A stretch of 64,000 nucleotides of DNA from Dechloromonas sp. ZY10 (GCF_041378895.1 NZ_CP144212.1:1163501-1227500); one strand, 5' to 3'; counted from the stretch's first letter, positions 45,062 through 54,134 are shown. Notes: generated by a model from the letters alone, not told the origin. Numbers and translations are program-made.

Positions 45062-46144
45062 ATGAGCGAAACCCCGTCTGTTCTCTTCGAGCCCTTGCGC
45101 GCCGGCGCGCTGGAATTGCCCAATCGCATCCTGATGGCGCCGCTGACTCGCTGTCGCGCCGAGCCGGAGCATGTGCCCGGCGCCTTGATGGCCGAGCACT
45201 ACGCCCAGCGCGCCAGCGCCGGTTTGATCATTGCCGAGGCGACGATGGTCAGCGAAGGCAATTCGGCCTTCTGGAAGGAACCCGGAATCTATTCAGCGGC
45301 GCAGATCGCCGGCTGGCAGCAGGTGACCAACGCGGTGCATGCGGCTGGCGGCCGGATTGTGCTGCAGTTGTGGCATGGCGGTCGCGCCTGTCATCCGCTG
45401 CTCAACGACGGGCGGCAGCCGGTGGCGCCGAGTGCCCTGGCGATCGAGAACGATGAAGTGCATACGCCGCAAGGCAAACAGCCCTACGTCGTGCCGCGCG
45501 CGCTGGACGACGCCGAATTGCCCGGAATTGTCGCCGGCTTTGCCCAGGCCGCAGCCAACGCCAAGGCGGCGGGCTTCGACGGGGTCGAAGTGCATGGGGC
45601 CAACGGCTACCTGCTCGACGAGTTCCTGCGCGACGGCGCCAACCGTCGCAGCGGGCCTTACGGCGGGTCGCTGGAAAACCGTGCCCGTTTGCTGCTGGAA
45701 GTCACCGAGGCAGTGTGCAAGGTGTGGGGCAGCGAGCGGGTCGGGCTGCGGATTTCGCCGCTCAACAGCTACAACAGCATGCTCGACAGTGATCCGGCCG
45801 GACTCACCGCCTGGCTGGCCGCGCGCCTGAACGACTTCGGGCTGGCCTACCTGCACGTGATGCGCAGCGACTTCTTCGGTCTGCAGAAAGGCGACGTGCT
45901 GACTCCGGCGCGGGAGAACTTCACGGGCGTACTGATCGGCAACATGGGCTACTCGGCCGCCGAGGCCGAAGCCGCGATTGCCGCCGGCCAGCTCGACGCG
46001 GTGGCCTTTGGCGTGCCCTTCCTTGCCAATCCCGACCTGCCGGCCCGTTTCAAGGCCGGCGCAGCGCTCAACGCGGCCGACCCGGCGACCTTTTATTCGC
46101 CGGGTGCGGCTGGTTACACCGATTATCCGACCCTGGCTGGCTGA
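45062..46144 (+). CDS. Old Yellow Enzyme-family alkene reductase
   Basis: The protein has 360 residues forming an FMN-dependent TIM barrel. It shows NRILMAPLTRCRAEP near the N-terminus, LQLWHGGRACHP, and the substrate-binding HGAN in FDGVEVHGANGYLLDEFLRD. SGPYGGSLENRARLLLEV is also present. It reduces activated C=C bonds or nitro compounds with NAD(P)H (NemA group). It diverges from bioF and is followed by a strong terminator. Confidence 0.93.
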   Translation: MSETPSVLFEPLRAGALELPNRILMAPLTRCRAEPEHVPGALMAEHYAQRASAGLIIAEATMVSEGNSAFWKEPGIYSAAQIAGWQQVTNAVHAAGGRIVLQLWHGGRACHPLLNDGRQPVAPSALAIENDEVHTPQGKQPYVVPRALDDAELPGIVAGFAQAAANAKAAGFDGVEVHGANGYLLDEFLRDGANRRSGPYGGSLENRARLLLEVTEAVCKVWGSERVGLRISPLNSYNSMLDSDPAGLTAWLAARLNDFGLAYLHVMRSDFFGLQKGDVLTPARENFTGVLIGNMGYSAAEAEAAIAAGQLDAVAFGVPFLANPDLPARFKAGAALNAADPATFYSPGAAGYTDYPTLAG

Positions 46145-46161
46145 ACTCCGGCTGCTTCAGC

Positions 46162-46200
46162 AAAAAGGGCCGTGGCGTTTGCCGCCACGGCCCTTTTTTA
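46162..46200. terminator. Bidirectional terminator between the OYE and nosH genes
   Basis: AAAAAGGGCCGTGGCG and GCCGCCACGGCCCTTTTT pair across TTT, with A and T runs on both sides, between converging genes. A degraded repeat copy (ACGGTCCACCGCC) follows directly. Confidence 0.93.
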
Positions 46201-46241
46201 CGGTCCACCGCCAAGCGGGGCAAAAAACGCTCAGGCTCGCA

Positions 46242-47207
46242 TTACAACAGCTTGGACAAACCCTTGACTTCGAAGCGCAGGGCGCCGGTCGGGCAGGTGT
46301 CGACACACAGACCGCAGCGGGTGCAGTCCGGACCGAGGCCGATCTGCTCCTCGTCGGCGCGGCCCTTGATCGTCACCTCGAGCACATGCGGCACCAGGCA
46401 GACCTTGCGGCAATCGCCTTCGTGGAAGCAGTGTTCGACGTGGTAGGTGATCTGCAGCGGCGAGAGGGTGCCGACGGCGCCGTAGGTCAGGCCGATCGGG
46501 CAGATGTAGCGGCACCAGGCGCGGCGCGACCAGAAGATTTCAAACAGCAGCAGCAGGAAGACCCAGCCGAGCGCCAGACCGGGGCCGTAGATCAGCGCCC
46601 GCGACAGGATGCCGGTCGGTGACAGGGTTTCGAACACGGTGTAGCCGGTGAGTACCGCCATCAGGCCGAATAGTACCCAGAACACGGTACGCGTGCCGCG
46701 ATGGAACTCGTGGTCGGTGACGAGCTTCTTCTCGACCAGCTTGAGATGCAGCTTTTCGGTCAGTTCCGCCAGCAGGTGGTAGGGGCAGACCCAGGAACAG
46801 AAACTGCGTCCGCCGAGCAGCACCCAGAGCAGGAAGACGGTAAAGGTGCCGATGAACAGGTTCACGATGATGTGCTTGTGGGCCAGCATCACCTGCAATG
46901 CGGAGTTCAGATCGATCAGATGGAAGCCGGCAAAGCGCGAAGCGGTCAAGGCGCCTTCGAGCAACTGGATGTCCAGCCAGAAACTGAAGACGAACAACAG
47001 GTTGACCGCCAGCAGCACCGCCCAGCGGCGGTTGCGCCATTTGTGGCTGACGTCGTGGTGGGCACGGGCGTGCAGTTTTTCCTTGATGTAGCGATCCTTG
47101 TCCTCGTATTTGAGGAACATGATCTGCTGTACTTTCTCCGAGACTTTTTCCGGTTTTTGCGGAGCAGCTCCGAGCATTACCTTGATCTGGTCAATAAATC
47201 GGCTCAT
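46242..47207 (-). CDS. nosH: NapH/NosH-type membrane quinol-oxidising ferredoxin protein
   Basis: The protein has about 321 residues. I use ATG 47205-47207 rather than the GTG before it. Four membrane helices carry the SFCSWVCPYHLL and WCRYICPIGLTYG CxxxCP motifs. A C-terminal ferredoxin domain has CFHEGDCRKVCLVPHV and CTRCGLCVDTCPTGAL. NapH-like proteins take electrons from quinol to NapG-like proteins. In clade II nos clusters the pair is thought to supply electrons for NosZ function or maturation. Last gene before the terminator. Confidence 0.9.
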   Translation of the reverse strand: MSRFIDQIKVMLGAAPQKPEKVSEKVQQIMFLKYEDKDRYIKEKLHARAHHDVSHKWRNRRWAVLLAVNLLFVFSFWLDIQLLEGALTASRFAGFHLIDLNSALQVMLAHKHIIVNLFIGTFTVFLLWVLLGGRSFCSWVCPYHLLAELTEKLHLKLVEKKLVTDHEFHRGTRTVFWVLFGLMAVLTGYTVFETLSPTGILSRALIYGPGLALGWVFLLLLFEIFWSRRAWCRYICPIGLTYGAVGTLSPLQITYHVEHCFHEGDCRKVCLVPHVLEVTIKGRADEEQIGLGPDCTRCGLCVDTCPTGALRFEVKGLSKLL

Positions 47208-47219
47208 CACGAACTCCGC

Positions 47220-48104
47220 TCAGGCTTTCCAGGGGGCTTGCGCATCAATCACGATGGCTGCCGGCTCGGCCGGGCAGACCATCTCACAGACGCCGCAGCC
47301 GACACAAGGTTCGAGGACCACCGGGGTCATCCGCTCGACGCCGTCGGCTGCCTTGACCGGACGCAATTCAATGGCGCCCTTGAGCGGGCACTCGCGGACG
47401 CAGAGGTCGCATAGCGGCAGGTCATAGGGATGATCGGCGACCGGGATCGGTTTCCAGCGATCCACCTCCATGTAGCGCAACTGGCCCTTGAATGCGGTAC
47501 CGCGCGCCTGCCCCTTGAAACCTTTGCCTTGCACGGCCAGGCAGGCTTCGGGGCGGGCCAGGCGGGCGACACCAATCCGTTCCTTGAGGTTGAGGGTCGG
47601 CTCGGCATCCTTTTCCTTGGCCTTCAGGATCGGTGCCGCCGCCAGCTTGACGCCGTCGCGAACCTCCATGAATTCAGGCTTCTTGTAGGTCAGCGCACCG
47701 GTCGGGCAAGCCAGGATGCACTGCACCGCATCGCAGGAAAAATCGCAGGCCTGATCGCGGGCGGCAATGTAAGGAACACCGATCCCGAAACCATCGGTAA
47801 TATCGGCCAATTTGATTGCCTGGACCGGGCAGACCTGCACGCATTGTCCGCACTTGATGCACGACGAGAGGAAGTCGGCCTCATCCAGTGCGCCGGGCGG
47901 ACGCAGGCGAGTCGGCCGGGCACCCGAAAGCGGCGCGTAACCGAGCAGGGAAAGGCCGACCACGCCAACGGTCAGACCCAGCGATTGCAGGAACTTGCGA
48001 CGGGCCTTCTGGGCCTTTTCCAGCGATACGGCCGGCTTCTTCGACGCCGGCTTGCGCGGGGCGGTTTGGTCGCCCGGCGGGTTCGGGGGCGTGCGTTCGG
48101 TCAT
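47220..48104 (-). CDS. nosG: NapG/NosG-type periplasmic ferredoxin protein
   Basis: The protein has 294 residues. A twin-arginine signal (KARRKFLQSLG plus hydrophobic stretch) leads it to the periplasm. Four [4Fe-4S] motifs follow: CIKCGQCVQVCP, CDFSCDAVQCILACP, CDLCVRECP and CVGCGVCEMVCP. It is the NapG partner of the downstream NosH. It starts 2 bp after the nosD stop. Confidence 0.9.
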   Translation of the reverse strand: MTERTPPNPPGDQTAPRKPASKKPAVSLEKAQKARRKFLQSLGLTVGVVGLSLLGYAPLSGARPTRLRPPGALDEADFLSSCIKCGQCVQVCPVQAIKLADITDGFGIGVPYIAARDQACDFSCDAVQCILACPTGALTYKKPEFMEVRDGVKLAAAPILKAKEKDAEPTLNLKERIGVARLARPEACLAVQGKGFKGQARGTAFKGQLRYMEVDRWKPIPVADHPYDLPLCDLCVRECPLKGAIELRPVKAADGVERMTPVVLEPCVGCGVCEMVCPAEPAAIVIDAQAPWKA

Positions 48105-48106
48105 GC

Positions 48107-49468
48107 TCAGACCCTTTTTTCAGGTTTGACGAAGCGGGGCTCCGGATCCTTCAGTTGCAGTTCGGGCGAGGAGAACGGGGCCAGCCGCTCGAGGAAATCG
48201 AGCAATTCAAGTACCGGCGAGGTCTTGAAGAAGCGAGCCATCGGCAACTCCATCCAGATCTGGTCGGCGTAGGCATACAACTCGTAAGGCGCATCGCCGA
48301 TGCCGTCGCGGTTACGGTCAAAGCCCTGGTATTCGGCAAAATAGTTGCCGCGCCATTCGTTTTTGTCGGCCACGCCGCGCCCCATTTGCACCACGTCGGT
48401 GAGGTTGCCCTCGAAGACGTTGTCGGTGAGGATGTTGCCGCCGAGTTCGCTGGTGAAGCGCACGGCAATGCCGTTGAAGGCAAAGCGGTTGCGCTGGAAA
48501 CGCAGGGTGGTATCCGGCTCGAAGGGCGAGAGGTCGGAACCGACGCCGACCGCGCAATAGACGATTTCATTGTCCTCGATGTCGGAATCGCTCGATTCCT
48601 TGAAGCCGAGCGCCATTCCGGCAGCACCGGTAGCGTGCGAGATGATGTTGCGGCGCAGGTGCACGCGTTCGGTGTACATCAGGTACACGCCAACCGCGTT
48701 GTCGTAGAAGGCGTTGTCCTCAACGTCGTTGTCCTTGGCGAACATGAAGTGGATCGAGTAGCGGCTGCGCTTGCCGACGTTGCCGCGCCAGACGTTGTTG
48801 TTGGAGTACCAGGCGACCATGTCGCGCGAGTCCACCACTTCGTTCTTCTCGATCAGGTTGTGATTGCTGTACCACAGGCGCAGGCCATCACCCCGGACGC
48901 CCAGCTCACGGTCCTTGGAGCTGATCCGGTTGCCGCGAATGGTGTTGTGGTTGGCCTGCTTGAGGTCGATCCCGAACAGGCAGTCCCGAATGCGGATATT
49001 TTCAACCACGTGATGGTTGCCACGGACATTCAGGCAGCTGTCGTCGCTGTCGTGCGAATCGCCCGAGCCTTGCAGCTGCAGGTTGCGCAGGGTGATGCCG
49101 CTGCCTTCGATGACGAAAACGCTGCCCTTGCCACCGCCATCGACGCTGACCTGGTCGTTACCATCAACAACCAGGGGTTTGTCGATCAGGACCGGGCCGG
49201 CGTAGGCACCGGCCGGGATTTTAAGGACCGAGCCGGCCGGGGCGGCGTCGATCAGCGGTTGCAGCCAGGGCAGGTCGCTGCGGTTGGGGGCCTCCGGGCG
49301 GCGGGCCTTTTCGTCGGAGGAGCCCCAGCTGGCACCCAGGTTGGGTTTGCCCATGCCTTCCAGCGATTGCGAAGCGGCTAGCCCGGCCATGCCGAGTCCG
49401 GCAGCAACCAGGGTGCCGATTCCAATTCCGCGTAGCAGGGAGAATAAGGGGCGAAGAGAACGCGACAT
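48107..49468 (-). CDS. nosD: NosD, periplasmic beta-helix protein for NosZ maturation
   Basis: The protein has 453 residues with an N-terminal export signal (LRGIGIGTLVAAGLGMAGLAAS). The beta-helix repeats include GDGLRLWYSNHNLIEKNEVV, IHFMFAKDNDVEDNAFYDN and TERVHLRRNIISHA, ending in ARFFKTSPVLELLDFLERLAPF. It works with NosF and NosY, but neither gene follows here. It is 13 bp after nosB. Confidence 0.93.
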   Translation of the reverse strand: MSRSLRPLFSLLRGIGIGTLVAAGLGMAGLAASQSLEGMGKPNLGASWGSSDEKARRPEAPNRSDLPWLQPLIDAAPAGSVLKIPAGAYAGPVLIDKPLVVDGNDQVSVDGGGKGSVFVIEGSGITLRNLQLQGSGDSHDSDDSCLNVRGNHHVVENIRIRDCLFGIDLKQANHNTIRGNRISSKDRELGVRGDGLRLWYSNHNLIEKNEVVDSRDMVAWYSNNNVWRGNVGKRSRYSIHFMFAKDNDVEDNAFYDNAVGVYLMYTERVHLRRNIISHATGAAGMALGFKESSDSDIEDNEIVYCAVGVGSDLSPFEPDTTLRFQRNRFAFNGIAVRFTSELGGNILTDNVFEGNLTDVVQMGRGVADKNEWRGNYFAEYQGFDRNRDGIGDAPYELYAYADQIWMELPMARFFKTSPVLELLDFLERLAPFSSPELQLKDPEPRFVKPEKRV

Positions 49469-49481
49469 CCTGATACCTGCC

Positions 49482-50456
49482 TTATTCGGCCTGGCCTTCG
49501 CGCAACTGCTTGCGGCGCAGCAGCAGGGCCAGCATCTCGCAGAAGAAGATCACCAGCAGCAGAGCATAACCCCAGTAGGGATAGGAATAGGTCGAGAATT
49601 GCGCCACCTTGCCCTCACCGAACACCGTCGGCATGAAGGGTTTGACGGTGAAGGCGCCCCACGGATGCAGGTTGTGGCCGAAGAACCACAACCAGCCGGC
49701 GTAGGTAATCAGGAAGAAGAGCGGCAGCAGGGCCGGAACCAGTGGCAGCACCAACTGGAACTGGCGAATCTTGGCGGTGCCGGCGATGACCACCAGCATG
49801 GCGCCGATCAGACCGAGGATCACCAGTTGCGAGATGCTGCGTACGTTGTCGCCCCAGACCTTGATTTTGTCCGGCTCCTTGAAGAAGGCTCCGGCTTCGT
49901 TCATGTAGTGCTGGACGTGGCTTTCGAGGTGGCCGAGGACGAACTGGTCAACCAGCATCCAGCCTGCCACGGCAGCAAAACCCACGGTCAACGCCGCAAT
50001 CCGGGCTTTTTTGCGGGGCAGGGCAAACGCCACCATCATTACCGCAAAAAAGCCGAAGAAGAACTTGGCCAGCGGTTTTTCCACCGGGGCGCCGGTGGCG
50101 ATCGGGAACATCCCGACGTAGTGGTTGATGGTGTTCATCTCGTGCACGCAATCGAGGCCTTCGGCACCCTTGTTGTGATCCTTTTGCGAATCGAGGATCG
50201 GGTTGTAGCGCTCGTCGTCGTGCGAGAGGTCTTTCTGGATGATCTCGTTGGCCATCCGGGTGCCCTTGCCGGCAGCCTTGCAGCCGTTATAGACGCCGTC
50301 GAAATGGAAATGGATGCGGATGCCGTCAGGGAAGGCATCGGCCGGGTAGTTGGGGGCGGTCAGCGAGACCCACCAGATCGGTGAGAAATAGGCTGCAACC
50401 AGGGCAATCAGTGCCAGCAGCGTCAGGCCGCCGATCATTTTGTTCTGTTTTTCCAT
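49482..50456 (-). CDS. nosB: NosB membrane protein of clade II nos clusters
   Basis: The protein has 324 residues and six or seven membrane helices (MIGGLTLLALIALVAAYFSPIWW at the start, YWGYALLLVIFFCEMLALLL at the end). A large periplasmic loop with VHEMNTINHYVGMFPIATGAP holds conserved-looking His residues. NosB is a marker of clade II (atypical) nitrous-oxide reductase clusters. Its exact role is unknown. It is 147 bp downstream of the di-heme cytochrome gene, with a hairpin in the gap. Confidence 0.85.
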   Translation of the reverse strand: MEKQNKMIGGLTLLALIALVAAYFSPIWWVSLTAPNYPADAFPDGIRIHFHFDGVYNGCKAAGKGTRMANEIIQKDLSHDDERYNPILDSQKDHNKGAEGLDCVHEMNTINHYVGMFPIATGAPVEKPLAKFFFGFFAVMMVAFALPRKKARIAALTVGFAAVAGWMLVDQFVLGHLESHVQHYMNEAGAFFKEPDKIKVWGDNVRSISQLVILGLIGAMLVVIAGTAKIRQFQLVLPLVPALLPLFFLITYAGWLWFFGHNLHPWGAFTVKPFMPTVFGEGKVAQFSTYSYPYWGYALLLVIFFCEMLALLLRRKQLREGQAE

Positions 50457-50554
50457 GATGCTGTTCTCTGTGAGGCGTGAAGTTTAAAGTCCGGGTAGCA
50501 GCGGGTATCCGCCTTCATTTGCTTGGGACTGGCACGGCCGGTGGCGGTGCGACA

Positions 50555-50584
50555 GGATGGCCCCGGCCGGAGCGCGGGCCATCC
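50555..50584 (-). terminator. Hairpin between the di-heme cytochrome gene and nosB
   Basis: GGATGGCCC and GGGCCATCC form a 9-bp stem with a 12-base loop but without a T-run, so it may attenuate or protect mRNA rather than fully terminate. Confidence 0.5.
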
Positions 50585-50603
50585 TTGCTGGCGCTACGAT
50601 AGC

Positions 50604-51329
50604 TTACTTCTTCTTCGCAGCCTTCGGCTTGCACATGCTGCCCGGCATCACCAGGCTCGACTGATAGGCCGAAATGGCGATCAGCTGGTCATTGGTGTAA
50701 GGCTTGATCACCTTGACCATGTCCGGGTTGGCATTGCGACGATGACCATCGCGGATTTCGGTCATCTGACGCAGCAGGTACTTGTAGTGCTGACCGGCGA
50801 TCACCGGGTAGAACTTGTCCTTCTGGCCTTCGCCGTTCTTGCCGTGGCATTCCAGGCACTGCTTTTCATACAGTTCCTTGCCCTGCTGAATCTTGATGGC
50901 AGCATCGGCACCTTCGTACTTGCCGTGCTCGACCGGGATGCACAGGCTTTCGATGTAGGCAGCGGCATCGGCCAGTTCCTGCGGGTCGGTCAGGGTGGCG
51001 GCAAACGGGTACATCGTCGGATTGTCGCGGGTGCCGGCACGGATGTCGGCCATCTGCTTGATCAACACCGTGGTGTGCTGGCCGGCGAGTTGGGGGAAGG
51101 TGCCGTCGGGGCGACCGGCACCGGACGGCAGGTGGCAGGCGCCGCAGACTTCATAAGCTTCCTCGCCGCGCTTCTTGTCGCCCTTGAGCTTCAGTGCTTC
51201 GGATTTCTCGCCGCCGTCGGCATTCCACTTGTAGCCTTTCGACTCGATACCGTCGGCGTGAGGGGCCGGTGGACCGGCGAAGGCGATGCCGGCACTCATC
51301 AGGCCGATCAGCAGAATTGATGCTTTCAT
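50604..51329 (-). CDS. Periplasmic di-heme c-type cytochrome
   Basis: The protein has 241 residues with a signal peptide (ILLIGLMSAGIAFA). Two CxxCH sites: CGACH near residue 63 and CLECH near residue 158. The two halves are alike (GQHTTVLIKQMADIRAG, GQHYKYLLRQMTEIRDG), as in cytochrome c4. The C-terminal tail is Lys-rich. It probably carries electrons to NosZ. AGGAAAGCG precedes the start. Confidence 0.9.
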   Translation of the reverse strand: MKASILLIGLMSAGIAFAGPPAPHADGIESKGYKWNADGGEKSEALKLKGDKKRGEEAYEVCGACHLPSGAGRPDGTFPQLAGQHTTVLIKQMADIRAGTRDNPTMYPFAATLTDPQELADAAAYIESLCIPVEHGKYEGADAAIKIQQGKELYEKQCLECHGKNGEGQKDKFYPVIAGQHYKYLLRQMTEIRDGHRRNANPDMVKVIKPYTNDQLIAISAYQSSLVMPGSMCKPKAAKKK

Positions 51330-51402
51330 ATTCGCTTTCCTTTAAACGATTTTGCCTTGGAACGCAGTGGATGGATTATTCCATCGGGTATATCAGTGTT
51401 CC

Positions 51403-51416
51403 TTGATGTGGGTCAT
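51403..51416. promoter_or_regulatory. FNR-like site before the di-heme cytochrome gene
   Basis: TTGAT-GTGG-GTCAT matches the left FNR/DNR half fully and three of five bases of the right half. It lies about 80 bp upstream of the cytochrome start. Confidence 0.35.
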
Positions 51417-51447
51417 AAGCCCCGTTTCAGGCGGGGCCGGGGCTTAT
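51415..51447 (-). terminator. Hairpin at the 3' end of the mono-heme cytochrome gene
   Basis: ATAAGCCCCG and CGGGGCTTAT form a 10-bp stem overlapping the stop codon. There is no T-run on the minus strand. Confidence 0.5.
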
Positions 51448-51752
51448 TTGAGCTTGGACAGATAGTCGGCCAGGGCCTTGATTTCCTCGTCATTGACCAG
51501 TTCCATCACACCCTTCATCGCAGCTGCTTGACCATTGCTGCGGACGCCGCTCTTGATGTCCTTCATCTGTTGCTCGGCGTAGGCAGCGTTCTGGCCGGCA
51601 ACTTTCGGGAATTGCGGGGTCAGGGTCTTCTTGCCGTCCTTGCCGTGGCACGACCAGCAGGTTTTTTCCTGGTACAGGGTGGCGCCATCGGCAGCAGCGA
51701 AAGCCGGGGCGGAAACGATGGCGGCAGCCAGCAGAGTCATTACAAATTTCAT
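51444..51752 (-). CDS. Periplasmic mono-heme c-type cytochrome
   Basis: The protein has 102 residues from ATG 51750-51752, with GGAGGG upstream. Signal peptide MKFVMTLLAAAIVSAPAFA. One heme site, CWSCHGKDG, and a distal Met region (AAMKGVMELVNDEE). It belongs to the cytochrome c553/c4-half type. It lies between nosZ and the di-heme cytochrome gene and is probably an immediate electron donor to the NosZ CuA site. Confidence 0.9.
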   Translation of the reverse strand: MKFVMTLLAAAIVSAPAFAAADGATLYQEKTCWSCHGKDGKKTLTPQFPKVAGQNAAYAEQQMKDIKSGVRSNGQAAAMKGVMELVNDEEIKALADYLSKLK

Positions 51753-51777
51753 GGTTTTTCCCTCCATTAAGTGAAAC

Positions 51778-51804
51778 GGGGAGCAGATTGACTCTGCTCC
51801 CCGT
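51778..51804 (-). terminator. Strong hairpin between nosZ and the cytochrome gene
   Basis: CGGGGAGCAGA and TCTGCTCCCCG form a perfect 11-bp stem with a five-base loop, 39 bp after the nosZ stop. The tail (GTTTCACTT) is only weakly T-rich, so partial read-through is likely. Confidence 0.7.
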
Positions 51805-51842
51805 GATTTGCCTTAAGTCAGATCAATTCAGCCTGATCGGCC

Positions 51843-54134
51843 TTACTTGACCTTCTTGGCGCCGTTTTGCTCCAGGTAGGTCTTGGCGCGCAGGCCGAGG
51901 TCGGCCGCCTTGACCTGGTACTGCCAGACTTGCTCAGCCCACAGATTGGCCTGTTCCCAGTCCTTCTTGGCGGCTGCGGCTTCGTGCTTGGCCTTGGCAT
52001 CCTTGATCTTGTTGAGCTGGTCGGTTGCGTCGTCGACCATGTTCACCACATCCGGGAAGTCCTTGAAGTTGACGCTGGTGATGTAACCGACGACGGAGTC
52101 GATGACCGCCTGGGTGTCGGCAACCTTCTTCAGCGTGGTCTTGTAGTCAGCTTCGGTATAGGAGGCCTTGGCCAGTTCGGTCTTGGTCGGCTTCCAGCCC
52201 TTCGGCTTGACCAGCAGGTAGCCCATCATTTCAAGGTGCAGCGCAGAGCAGAATTCCGTGCAGTAGTACGGATAGACGCCTTCCTTGTCGGCCTTGAACT
52301 TGACGGTCACGGTCTTGCCCGGTTCGACCGACGCATGCACGTTGTAGGTCGAGACGGTGAAACCGTGGGTTTCGTCCTGGGCGCGTTCGAGGTTGGTCAG
52401 ATGGACGGTGATTTCGTCGCCCACTTCCGCCTCGATGGTTTCCGGCGTGATGTGCGAACGGATCAGGGTGCCCTTGACCTCGATCTTGTTGCCCTTCTTG
52501 GTGGTGACTTCCTCGCCGGCACGGACAGCGCCCGGATGCGGCTTGTCGGTGCGGGAGTCGGTACCAACCTTGTAACGCACGCCCGGCTTCAGCTTGGTGG
52601 CGTCGATGGCGACGGCGTAGTGCGGCTCGCCCAGCGGCAGCGGCATGTCGTACAACAGTTGCATCTTGTCGTTCGAAATGTCGATCAGCTGGTGGTTCTG
52701 CGGGTGCAGCGGACCAACCGGCACGAAGCGGTCAATGGCCAGCTTGTTCAGTGCGACCAGGTAGCGGCCCTTCGGATCGGCGGAGTCGCCTTCCATCGCC
52801 ATCAGGTGACCGATGTTGTAATGGACGGAGATCTTGTCGACGACCTTGCCTTCACAGTAGTTCCACTTGGCCACTTGCGAATCGACGTACAGCGAGGTGT
52901 AGGCGATACAGGGCTTGGAGTCGTACTGGGTGTGCAGGGGGCCGAGGCCGAGCTGGACTTGCTTGTCGAGGGCATCCTTGAGACCGATCACCGGCACGCC
53001 GTACGGATCCTTGGATTCGAACTTGCCAGCCTTGATTGCGGCCTGCATCTTCTCGAAGGAGTACACCGAGGTGTGGGTGTCGAGCTTGCCGGAAACGATG
53101 ATGAACTTGCCGTCCGGGCTGACGTCGACGCCGTGCGGCGACTTCGGCTCGGGGATCAGGAAGAGCACGCCTTCCTTGGCGGCCACGTCGAGCGGCAGGA
53201 CCTTGTGGCCGTTGATGACCTTGGCCTTGCCGGCCTTGACCAGTTCTTCTGCCTTCTTCCAGTTGACCATGTGCAGGTAGTCGGTGTCCTTGGCGGAGCA
53301 GCCGGCTTCGTACGGCGGGCGACCCTTTTCGATGCCACCGACGTAACGTTCGGAACAGAAGGAGTTGGTGAACGACCAGCCGTCGGACGGACCCTTGCCG
53401 GCGTCGGAGAGATCCTGCCAGTACGGTGGGGCTTCAATCGAGAAGGATTCCTTCGGATTGATGCGGCCTTCCTTGCGGTCGAACTTCCAGTAGGTGATGC
53501 CACCGCGATACTTTTCGTTCATTTCCTCGAGCGGATAGAACTTCTTGTTCTCGAGCGGGGCCGGGTACTGGGCGGCTTCGATCACGTATTCGGTGTTCGG
53601 GGTGACGAAGGCACCGCCGTGTTCGGACTTGTAGATCGGGTTGGTGACGATCTGCTTGGTTTCGAAGTCGCGCAGGTCGATCACGGCCAGGCGCGGATTG
53701 GCCTTGTCGTTGATGAACAGGAACTGGCCGTCGTACTTGCCCTGGGTTTCGGAGATGGCCGGGTGGTGCGTGTCACCCCAGGTGATTTCCTTGCCGTCAA
53801 TCCAGCCTTGCTTCAGCACGGCCTTGGAGTTTTCGTCGTAGCCGTAGCCCTGCCAGGGTTCCGGGGTGAATACGCCGATATACTTCAGGATGCGCATCGA
53901 CGGAATGCCGTAGACGATGATCTGCCCGGACTGACCGCCGGAACTGAAGACAACGAATTCGTCGCGCTTGCCGGTCGGAACGTAAGTCTTGGCGGCGGCC
54001 AGCAGGTCCTGTTGGCTGAGGCCGCGACGCTTCAGCACGTCCTGCAGCGATTCGGCGGCACCGGCGGAGGCGGCGCCGAATCCCAGGGTGGCTGCGATAA
54101 GCAGCGTGCTGGTCTTCACTGCAAATGATTTCAT
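51843..54134 (-). CDS. nosZ: Nitrous-oxide reductase, clade II (Sec-exported)
   Basis: The protein has 763 residues and reduces N2O to N2 in the periplasm. The export signal (MKSFAVKTSTLLIAATLGFG) has no twin-Arg, which marks the clade II type. The beta-propeller CuZ ligands include GDTHHPAIS, EHGGAFV, SPHGVDV and GPLHTQYD. The C-terminal cupredoxin domain has the CuA motif YYCTEFCSALHLEMMGYL and the His in DETHGFTV. About 110 extra C-terminal residues form Lys/Ala-rich helices beyond the cupredoxin domain. It is the first gene of the nos transcript. Confidence 0.97.
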   Translation of the reverse strand: MKSFAVKTSTLLIAATLGFGAASAGAAESLQDVLKRRGLSQQDLLAAAKTYVPTGKRDEFVVFSSGGQSGQIIVYGIPSMRILKYIGVFTPEPWQGYGYDENSKAVLKQGWIDGKEITWGDTHHPAISETQGKYDGQFLFINDKANPRLAVIDLRDFETKQIVTNPIYKSEHGGAFVTPNTEYVIEAAQYPAPLENKKFYPLEEMNEKYRGGITYWKFDRKEGRINPKESFSIEAPPYWQDLSDAGKGPSDGWSFTNSFCSERYVGGIEKGRPPYEAGCSAKDTDYLHMVNWKKAEELVKAGKAKVINGHKVLPLDVAAKEGVLFLIPEPKSPHGVDVSPDGKFIIVSGKLDTHTSVYSFEKMQAAIKAGKFESKDPYGVPVIGLKDALDKQVQLGLGPLHTQYDSKPCIAYTSLYVDSQVAKWNYCEGKVVDKISVHYNIGHLMAMEGDSADPKGRYLVALNKLAIDRFVPVGPLHPQNHQLIDISNDKMQLLYDMPLPLGEPHYAVAIDATKLKPGVRYKVGTDSRTDKPHPGAVRAGEEVTTKKGNKIEVKGTLIRSHITPETIEAEVGDEITVHLTNLERAQDETHGFTVSTYNVHASVEPGKTVTVKFKADKEGVYPYYCTEFCSALHLEMMGYLLVKPKGWKPTKTELAKASYTEADYKTTLKKVADTQAVIDSVVGYITSVNFKDFPDVVNMVDDATDQLNKIKDAKAKHEAAAAKKDWEQANLWAEQVWQYQVKAADLGLRAKTYLEQNGAKKVK

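Noticed and set aside
45293..45856. Minus-strand frame opposite the Old Yellow Enzyme gene
   Set aside because: Shadow frame; the plus-strand gene carries the full FMN-binding and HGAN motifs.
51867..54128. Plus-strand open frame of about 750 codons opposite nosZ
   Set aside because: Antiparallel shadow of nosZ; Leu/Val/Gly-rich without domain motifs, while nosZ shows all copper ligands.
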